From Ferruginibacter sp. (GTDB lineage: Bacteria; Bacteroidota; Bacteroidia; Chitinophagales; Chitinophagaceae): a stretch of DNA of 64,000 bases. The stretch spans positions 186,001-250,000 of the forward strand of contig JAURKC010000004.1 in the NCBI GenBank assembly GCA_030831945.1, in the 5' to 3' direction. A program made the translations under genes and the position numbers. Positions 9,906 through 16,900 of this stretch are shown here, one piece after another; the stretch's first letter is position 1; every line of letters begins with the position of its first letter. The notes below the pieces were generated by a model. The model saw only the letters and a list, made by a program, of their open reading frames with translations, was not told the origin of the DNA and made no database searches.

Positions 9906-10022
9906 TGGATTTTAATGTTTTAATTAATTTTAATAGGCAAAGTTGCTTTATTTACACTTGTAAATACTGTTAATAATGATAAACGGTAAATATGATTTAC
10001 ACTAATAACTGCAAAATTTTTG

Positions 10023-10030
10023 CAAATATA
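10023..10030 (-). promoter_or_regulatory. Possible -7 box upstream of the TonB-type receptor gene
   Basis: The minus strand reads TATATTTG, matching the Bacteroidota TAnnTTTG consensus, 118 bases before the receptor start. No good -33 TTTG is seen at the proper distance, so this is a weak call. Confidence 0.35.
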
Positions 10031-10090
10031 TTAAATAATAAATTAATATACATTAAAAAATTGAATTTTATTGAAAAAGGTCACACTAAA

Positions 10091-10699
10091 CTAGTTGGTA
10101 AGAAAGGTAACCAAAACCTCGGCAAGGCCAATGAATAGACCGAATACACCACCTATGATTTCTAAAAATTTAAACTCTTTTTTGGTGATTTGATTTAAAA
10201 TATCTTCTAGTTTGTTAGATGAAAAGTTAGCTACCTTTTCAGTAACAATTTTTTCCAAATCTAGATCCTGCTCCAATTTATTCATATAGTTTTTCATTAA
10301 GACTGGAAAAAGGGATTCCAATTCTTGTAAAAAAGCATCTTTCAGTTGGTTAATAGTCTTATCACCAATTAACATGGAGAGCATCGGGAAAACATCTTTT
10401 AATTTATTTCTTAGAAAGTTATCAATATGCGCTTCAATATCAGGCCTTAATTTTTGTAAATTTTCAGGGTTAATAATTTTAGCCTCAATTTCGCTAAAGG
10501 AGAGGAGTTCCTTACTAACTACCTGGCCTAGTTTTTGAGCAATCAGTTGTTGATTTTTGGGAAATATGCCTTGAATAGTAAAACCGAATATTTTGATGGG
10601 ATTTCTAGGATGAAATAGCATTTTAATGGCAATCCAGGTAGTAATCCAACCAGTAAATGCCGAAAGTAAAATGGTAATTATATTTCCAGTAATATTCAT
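10091..10699 (-). CDS. Short DUF445-family membrane protein
   Basis: The 202-residue protein matches DUF445 (PF04286): an N-terminal membrane helix (MNITGNIITILLSAFTGWIT), then TTWIAIKMLFHPRNPIKIFG and IQGIFPKNQQLIAQKLGQVV, which are hallmark segments. A long helical soluble part (about 60-170) follows, and a C-terminal glycine-rich helix (FLEIIGGVFGLFIGLAEVLV) re-enters the membrane. Many family members exceed 350 residues; this is the half-length form. The function is unknown, although the family is thought to act at the envelope. It starts at ATG 10699 and converges with no neighbour; tRNA-His is divergent about 100 bases away. Confidence 0.85.
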   Translation of the reverse strand: MNITGNIITILLSAFTGWITTWIAIKMLFHPRNPIKIFGFTIQGIFPKNQQLIAQKLGQVVSKELLSFSEIEAKIINPENLQKLRPDIEAHIDNFLRNKLKDVFPMLSMLIGDKTINQLKDAFLQELESLFPVLMKNYMNKLEQDLDLEKIVTEKVANFSSNKLEDILNQITKKEFKFLEIIGGVFGLFIGLAEVLVTFLTN

Positions 10700-10750
10700 A
10701 TAATATTTATTCTACAAAGAAACACAATTAAAAAGTATTTCAAATGTAAT

Positions 10751-10781
10751 TTTGTAGAGGAACTGTTTTTTGCTATTTTTG
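10751..10781 (+). promoter_or_regulatory. Promoter of tRNA-His
   Basis: TTTG at 10751-10754 and TATTTTTG at 10774-10781 are separated by 19 bases. This is a full match to the Bacteroidota primary-sigma promoter (TTTG, 19-21 bases, TAnnTTTG). The tRNA begins 17 bases downstream. Confidence 0.88.
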
Positions 10782-10797
10782 CAATCCATTAAAAAAT

Positions 10798-10875
10798 GGT
10801 AGTCGTAGCTCAGTTGGTTAGAGCATCAGATTGTGATTCTGAGGGTCGGGGGTTCGAGCCCCCTCGATTACCCCA
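10798..10875 (+). tRNA. tRNA-His (anticodon GTG)
   Basis: A complete cloverleaf can be drawn. The acceptor stem is GTAGTCG (10799-10805) with CGATTAC, the D arm contains CAGTTGGTTAG with the conserved GG, the anticodon stem is CAGAT/ATTCTG (first pair mismatched at the loop edge) with anticodon GTG at 10833-10835, and the T arm has GGTTCGAGCC. The extra 5' G at 10798 pairs with discriminator C73 (10872), the hallmark identity element of tRNA-His, and CCA is encoded (10873-10875). A strong promoter precedes it and a terminator follows immediately, so it is transcribed alone. Confidence 0.96.
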
Positions 10876-10912
10876 ACCGAAACCCAATATCGAAAAGGGT
10901 TTCGGTTTTTTT
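10875..10912 (+). terminator. Rho-independent terminator after tRNA-His
   Basis: The 11-base arms AACCGAAACCC (10875-10885) and GGGTTTCGGTT (10897-10907) pair perfectly and are followed by a T run to 10912. The first arm begins on the last base of the tRNA CCA end. Confidence 0.93.
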
Positions 10913-11388
10913 ATGTCTAATTCTTACCCAAATTACATTCTCAATAAGTATAAATAATTCTTTTTCGGATGGATTTTCTCTTTAAATCAACTAACCTTTC
11001 GTCTTAAGAAGGATGTTTTAAAAAAAAATAAAATAATTTTTAGAGAATAAAAAGGATTAATAGGATTTAAAATATTTAAAAAATTGATGATTAACAAGAC
11101 ATTAAATATATAAAATAAAAATAACGTAAAATGAATTTTTAAAATTTGTACCATTCCATTAAAATAATGAGAAATAAAAAGAATATATTCGTTTAAATAA
11201 GATGATATTTACCGCCCATTAAGAAATAGAATAAATTCTATACAAATTAATTTAATATAATATTTGAGTAGAGTTAAAAGAGTTGATAATTACAATTTTA
11301 TTTGTAAAAATATTCTACGCTTTTACATTTATTTATTTGACGCTAATTAAAAATGAATGTTGTAAACCAATATTCATAAATATTAAAT
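10913..11388. other. AT-rich intergenic region, no gene seen
   Basis: About 475 bases of very AT-rich sequence lie between the tRNA-His terminator and the OmpA-like lipoprotein gene. Frames here are short and of poor composition (one of 62 codons, 11283-11471, overlaps the lipoprotein start in another frame). I see no exact TTTG-TAnnTTTG promoter pair, no RNA fold and no repeat. It presumably holds the promoter of the downstream surface-gene block. Confidence 0.6.
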
Positions 11389-12183
11389 ATGAAAAGATTT
11401 TCATTTATCATTCTATTAGGAGTTTATCTAGTTTCCTGTGTCCCTACAGGAAAAATGACAAAAGTAGTTGATCAAAATAAAGTATTGATCAGTGAAAATG
11501 ACAGTTTAAACAATAAATTAAATGATACCATTTCCACTCTTCAAACAAGTGTAAAGAAATTGAAAGATAGTGTTGTTTATTATAGAGAGTTAGCCATTAT
11601 GCCTCCAGACTTGAATGACGCCGATGTACTACTATATCAAATGTCTTCAGGATCATCATTGGTTAATAAGAAAGATACGGGTAATCTGAAAATTGTAAAC
11701 AATATCAATTCTTGGTTGTCAGATTTCAAAACAGATATTAAAAAATATTCTGATGCAGAAATTTATCTAAAAAAAGGGGTCGTATTTGTAGATATTTCTG
11801 ATTACATATTATTCAACAGTGGAAGCTATTCGCTTAATAAAGAATCACAAGCTGTGCTAAAAAGCATTGCTAATTTATTACAAGCACAGCCCGAATTGAA
11901 TTTTATGATCGAAGGCCATACCGATAATAGAATAATTAAGGGTAAAAAAATTGTAGACAACTGGTCACTAAGTGTTAACCGAGCTACGGCAGTAGCCAGA
12001 ATGTTAGTGGCTAATTACAAAATTGATCCAAAGCGAATTATTGCAGCAGGAAGAAGTCAGTACGATCCGGTAGATAATAACGATACAAAAGGGGGGAGAC
12101 TGAAAAACCGAAGAATTAGAATTGTCTTTTTACCAACCTTTGACAAGATGATTGGTTTAGATAAAAATCTAATTAAAAAATAA
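11389..12183 (+). CDS. OmpA-family lipoprotein
   Basis: The 264-residue protein has a lipoprotein signal peptide ending in LVSC (Cys17), then a short heptad-rich segment (about 25-65, with NDSLNNKLNDTISTLQ) likely to form a coiled coil. After a linker (about 70-140), the C-terminal OmpA/MotB domain (about 145-255) contains LNFMIEGHTDN, SLSVNRATAVARMLV, and KNRRIRIVFLP, the peptidoglycan-binding core with the Asp and Arg that hold meso-diaminopimelate. It should tether the outer membrane to peptidoglycan. It is the first gene of a same-strand surface-gene series; the next gene starts 72 bases on. An insertion of basic residues (IIKGKKIVDNW) sits between the two core motifs. Confidence 0.9.
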   Translation: MKRFSFIILLGVYLVSCVPTGKMTKVVDQNKVLISENDSLNNKLNDTISTLQTSVKKLKDSVVYYRELAIMPPDLNDADVLLYQMSSGSSLVNKKDTGNLKIVNNINSWLSDFKTDIKKYSDAEIYLKKGVVFVDISDYILFNSGSYSLNKESQAVLKSIANLLQAQPELNFMIEGHTDNRIIKGKKIVDNWSLSVNRATAVARMLVANYKIDPKRIIAAGRSQYDPVDNNDTKGGRLKNRRIRIVFLPTFDKMIGLDKNLIKK

Positions 12184-12255
12184 TTTTTTCTATTAGCTTA
12201 TTTAATAGTAAGCATTACTTCAGTTCGATTTATAATAATTTTTAAAAATACACTT

Positions 12256-12996
12256 GTGAGAAAACCATTTTTATTAATAAAAATCATCGGAATTTTTATT
12301 TTATTTTTCCAAACAATCGCTTTTAGTCAAACTAAAAATCCCCCTAAAAAGGATAGCGTTAAATTGTCTACACCAGCAAAAGGTAAATCAGTGACTAAAA
12401 AAGGAAAAACTGAATTGTCTTTGTTTGGATCAATGAATTTGTCTAACCAACAAATTGATGACAAAAACATAAATGGTTCCTTTAATTATATTTATGATGA
12501 AGTAAATAGCAATACGTACAAATCTGGTTATAGTGGAGGCTTTCGAATAGATAGAATAACCAAAAAAAATCGTCAAGTCGGTTTGGTACTTTCTATTAAT
12601 AGGGTAATTGCTGGGAATTATTATAATAATAAACATACAGTAGCCCCTTTTATAGATGATTTCACTCATTACAAAGCAGATAACCAATTCACTACTGTTA
12701 GCCTAGGCACTCACCTCAAACCGCTATTGGCAAAGGGCAATAAACACAAGCTTTACCTTGTAGTAGGTCCAAGTTTTGATTATCGTATTTCAAATTTCAG
12801 TTCCAACAGTTTAGTTAATAATGTTGGAAGAAGTGCCTTTGTAAATGGAGATATCGGAGCAGAATTTGACAATAATGGTTATTATGTTTTATTTACTCAT
12901 TATAAATATGGTCAAGAAATTTTAAATACTAATATCCCTGTAAGATTAAGTCGGATTGAAGTAGGTATCTCAATAAAAGCTAAAGATTTATTTTAA
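12256..12996 (+). CDS. Exported protein of unknown function, possible outer-membrane barrel
   Basis: I do not recognise a named family. The 246-residue protein starts at GTG 12256 and has a signal peptide (hydrophobic about 7-23, cleavage near AFSQ). A lysine-rich linker (KKDSVKLSTPAKGKSVTKKG) is followed by alternating polar and hydrophobic segments such as TELSLFGSMNLSN, RQVGLVLSINRVIAG, TTVSLGTHLKPLL and KLYLVVGPSFDYRI, ending with SRIEVGISIKAKDLF. This pattern suggests an 8- to 10-stranded outer-membrane barrel (inference). It lies between the OmpA-like lipoprotein and another lipoprotein, with 9 bases to the next start, so it belongs to the same presumed operon. Confidence 0.7.
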   Translation: MRKPFLLIKIIGIFILFFQTIAFSQTKNPPKKDSVKLSTPAKGKSVTKKGKTELSLFGSMNLSNQQIDDKNINGSFNYIYDEVNSNTYKSGYSGGFRIDRITKKNRQVGLVLSINRVIAGNYYNNKHTVAPFIDDFTHYKADNQFTTVSLGTHLKPLLAKGNKHKLYLVVGPSFDYRISNFSSNSLVNNVGRSAFVNGDIGAEFDNNGYYVLFTHYKYGQEILNTNIPVRLSRIEVGISIKAKDLF

Positions 12997-13005
12997 AATA
13001 ATAGT

Positions 13006-13428
13006 ATGAAAGCACTTTATATATTTTCTATCGTCTCTTTATTCACCTTAGGTTCAATTTTAGTTGGTTGTAAAAAAGACACTACTAATTCTTCAACTGA
13101 TTTAACATCAGAAAAGTTAGCTGACAAGATTTGGTACTTAAATTTTAAGCAACAGGGTAGTGTTACCAATACCTATCTTAGTTCCAGTACATACTACATT
13201 AAATTTTTAAGTAACAAAACAACAGAAGACTCTGATGGTCTAGTAGGAACCTATAGTATCAATGAGTCGGGCGGGCAATTACAAATTAATGTAAATGCTA
13301 AAACGACAAACAATAACACCATTACCTATACGCACAAAATAGAAACTATTGGAGATAAAAAGTTAGTGTTGTCTTATACACCTACTGGACAAACCAATAA
13401 AATAACGCTTTATTATACTAGCAAGTAA
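13006..13428 (+). CDS. Small lipoprotein of unknown function, lipocalin-like pattern
   Basis: The 140-residue protein has a lipobox LVGC (Cys22) after a typical signal sequence. The mature part begins KKDTTNSSTDLTSEKLADKI and continues with IWYLNFKQQGSV, YYIKFLSNKTT, GLVGTYSINESGGQLQINV and KLVLSYTP. The initial 'W' segment and the series of short strands recall lipocalin-like domains common in Bacteroidota lipoproteins, but this is only a pattern match. The gene sits 9 bases after the putative barrel gene and one base before the next start (13430), so translation of the pair is likely coupled. Confidence 0.7.
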   Translation: MKALYIFSIVSLFTLGSILVGCKKDTTNSSTDLTSEKLADKIWYLNFKQQGSVTNTYLSSSTYYIKFLSNKTTEDSDGLVGTYSINESGGQLQINVNAKTTNNNTITYTHKIETIGDKKLVLSYTPTGQTNKITLYYTSK

Positions 13429-13429
13429 A

Positions 13430-13957
13430 ATGAAAATCACTCAAAATATCCTTATTTATATTGTCCCCATTTTGTTACTATTTACCGCCGTTCAAAAGGT
13501 AAATTCTCAAAATTTAAATGGGACTTTCATAATGAGTAGTGTAGGTAGTATCCCCAATTTATCGAATAACAGTATGGCTATAAACTTTACCAGCAATGCA
13601 AGTTGTTTCCGTATTCAAAATGGGGCACCCATATTCATTGCAGTAAGAGGCAAAGGGAAATTCACCAACTTTTGCGTAGAAAATATTAAGCTGAATTCAC
13701 TGGGCATAAAAATATTCCCAAATCCTGTTGCTTCGAAAGCTCAAGTAAAATTATCAACATTACCCCCTGTAGCGGAAGTATTTAGTTGGAGCATATGGAC
13801 AACAGATGGCATAAAAATCACTGGTGAAAAAACGAGTGGATATGAGCTATTTCAAGGTAAAATGGTAGATCTAAGAGGGCTACATGCTGGTACATTTATT
13901 CTTCAAGTTGAATCCAACAACTACAAAGAAAGTTTAAAATTCATTAAGGCTAGATAG
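13430..13957 (+). CDS. Small secreted protein with T9SS C-terminal sorting domain
   Basis: The 175-residue protein has a signal peptide (hydrophobic about 7-22, cleavage near VNSQ). A short unrecognised central region (28-85) follows, then a Por-secretion C-terminal domain (about 90-175): IKIFPNPVASKAQVKLS, SIWTTDGIKITGEK, VDLRGLHAGTFILQVES and SLKFIKAR, the classic type A pattern of T9SS cargo. After crossing the inner membrane through Sec it should be exported by the type IX system and attached to the cell surface. The cargo part is only about 60 residues long, so it may act mainly as a surface anchor or partner. It lies 28 bases upstream of the giant repeat protein gene. Confidence 0.85.
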   Translation: MKITQNILIYIVPILLLFTAVQKVNSQNLNGTFIMSSVGSIPNLSNNSMAINFTSNASCFRIQNGAPIFIAVRGKGKFTNFCVENIKLNSLGIKIFPNPVASKAQVKLSTLPPVAEVFSWSIWTTDGIKITGEKTSGYELFQGKMVDLRGLHAGTFILQVESNNYKESLKFIKAR

Positions 13958-13985
13958 GAAATAAAAAATATTAATTATACGAATT

Positions 13986-16900
13986 ATGAGAAGTTACATT
14001 TTAAGTAAGCTAAAGGCTACTGTAGGATTATTAGTGATAATGATTATTTCTTCGCAAGCAATGGCGCAGAGTACTACAGGCATATTTTTTCAAGCTGTTG
14101 CAAGAGATAATTATTCTAATCCAGCGATGAATAGAAAAATATATGTTCAATCCAGTATTATTCAAACTACGGCTACTGGAACAAAATTATTAATTGAGGA
14201 GTATGATGTTACTACCGATGGTTCTGGCGTATTTAGTATCAGTATAGGAAATGGAAGAAAAGTAGGAGGTACTGCCACTGGATTGATGAGTATCGATTGG
14301 TCTAAAGGACCTTTTTATTTAAATTTAAAAGTAGCCATTACACCGGTAGCCACTAGTAATGGATGGGATTATACGAAAGAGTGGACAGATATGGGAACCA
14401 CCAATTTTGGTGCAGTTCCTTATGCATTATATTCAGCTAGCACTGGCAATATTGATACTAAACTAAATATTTCAGATACAGCTGCAATGCTTAATGGTAG
14501 GTTTGCCAAGGATACGATTGCTCTTTCAAATAGAATTAATGCCAATGCCAATGCTTTAAATAATGAAATTTCTCGGGCTACTGCAGCAGAGAATTTAAAA
14601 TTAAATATTTCAGATACAGCTGCTATGCTCAGTGCATTTGCTAAAGATACGATTGCTCTTTCTAACCGAATTAATGCCAATGCAACAGCCATAAATAATG
14701 AAATTACTCGTGCTACTACAGCAGAGAATTTAAAATTAAATATTTCAGATACAGCTGCTATGCTCAATGGCAGATTTGCTAAGGATACCATTGCGCTTTC
14801 TAACAGAATTAATGCGAAAGAAAATTTAAGTAACAAATCTACTGATGCTAATTTAGGTGTACCAGGAAATGATTCTATTTTTTTTCCAACACAAAGTGCT
14901 GTAAAAAACTTTATCCATATAAAAGTCAATGATTTTGCAGCACAATTTAATGCGAGTGGTGGTGTTAATGACAATAGTATTTTAACTAGAATGATTGCTG
15001 AAAAGAATGTTACTTATTCAAAGATGCAGGAGGTTACTCAAAATAAAGTTTTAGGTAATTTCACTCATAGCCCAGAAGGGGTAGTAGAAGAAATATCAAC
15101 AACAGGTACTGGAAATGTGGTAAGAGAAATTTCCCCCTCCTTAACTACACCAAATATAGGAGCTGCTACAGGAGAAAGTTTAACTGTAAGTGGTCAACTT
15201 CATTCTACTGTAGCAACAGGTACTGCACCTTTTGTTGTTACTTCTACCACTCCGGTAGCTAATTTAAGTATTGGAGGTAATGCAGCAACTGCAACTATAG
15301 TAACCACCAATGCAAATTTAACAGGAGAGGTAACTAGCATTGGTAATGCAACTTCAATTGCAGCTAATGCAGTAACCACTGCTAAAATCTTAAATTCCAA
15401 TATTACTTATGCAAAAATCCAAAATGTAACCACATCAGACAGAGTGCTAGGTCGTGTTGCATCAGGTGCTGGAGTGGTAGAAGAGATACCAACAATAGGA
15501 ACTGGTAATGTGGTTAGAGCAATTTCACCAATTTTTACAACACCTAATATAGGGGCGGCTACAGGAACAAGTTTAACTGTAAGCGGCCAACTAAATTCTA
15601 CTGTGGCTATAGGAATTGCTCCATTTGTAGTTACTTCTACTACAGAGGTTGCTAATTTACATGCTGCAACAGCTAGCACAATAAATAAATCATTGACTGG
15701 TACTAATTCGGCCAATTTATTAAATGCTCAAATGGCTGATAATGATTATTTTAGAGTACAAGTTGGGGGAACAGCTACAAATGCAGGATATGCCGAAATT
15801 GCTACTGCAGATGATGGTACAGAGCCAATCTATGTTAGACAATACACGGGTAATTTTGTAACAAAACACAAAGAGGCAACCTTATTAGATGGAAGTGGAA
15901 ACACCAACTTTCCTGGAATAGTTGCTGCAAGTACTTTTAATTCTACAGTAGCTACTGGCACCGCACCTTTTGTGGTTACTTCTACTACACCAGTGGCTAA
16001 TTTACATGCTGCAACTGCTAGTGAAATATCTACTAGCCTTACAGGTACTAATTCTGCAGATTTGATACGCGCAACAATGGCTGATAATGACTATTTTAGA
16101 ATACATGTTGGAGGAACTTCTTCAAATGCTGGATATGCTGAAATTGCTACATCAGATGAGGGCAATGAACCTATCTACGTCAGACAATATTCTGGAGTTT
16201 TTTCAACAAAAGTGAAAGAGGCTACCTTATTAGATGCAAGTGGAAATACTGAATTTCCTGGAATAGTTTCCGCCAACTCTTTTCATTCTACGGTAGCAAC
16301 TGGTACTGCACCTTTTACAGTAAGCTCTACTACACCAGTTGCTAATTTACATGCAGCTACAGTAACCACCAATGCTAATTTAACTGGAGATGTAATCAGT
16401 GTTGGTAATGCGACTACTGTAGAGAAAATTAATGGAATAGCTTTAGCAGGATTGCAAACAGGCATATTAAAGAATACGATATCAACTGGACATCCTAGCA
16501 TCGCAGTGCCAGCTGATTTTCCAATTTTAAATCAAAGTACAACCGGAACAGCTAATAATGTAACTGGGATAGTTGCTTTATCAAATGGTGGAACCGGTGC
16601 TAATTCTGCAGCAGCGGCTAGAACTAATTTAGGTTTAGTCATTGGAACCAATGTGCAGGCGCCATTAAGTTTTACTTCTCCTATAGTGACTACTTCAAAT
16701 ACAATTAGTTTAAAAAAAGCATCAGCAACTGATTCTGGATATTTAAGTAAAGAAGACTTTACCTCTTTTCATAACATGATTGCTGGCAAGATTGATGCTA
16801 CCCAAAAAGGGGCTGTTGGTGGAGTAGCTACTTTGGGAAGCGATGGAAAAGTACCTTCAGATCAACTTCCACCGCTTACTTTGACTAGTGTTGCAGTGGT

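Noticed and set aside
14460..14822. CRISPR-like direct repeats
   Set aside because: The repeats are in frame, 135-138 bases apart and coding; no spacers or cas genes exist in the window.
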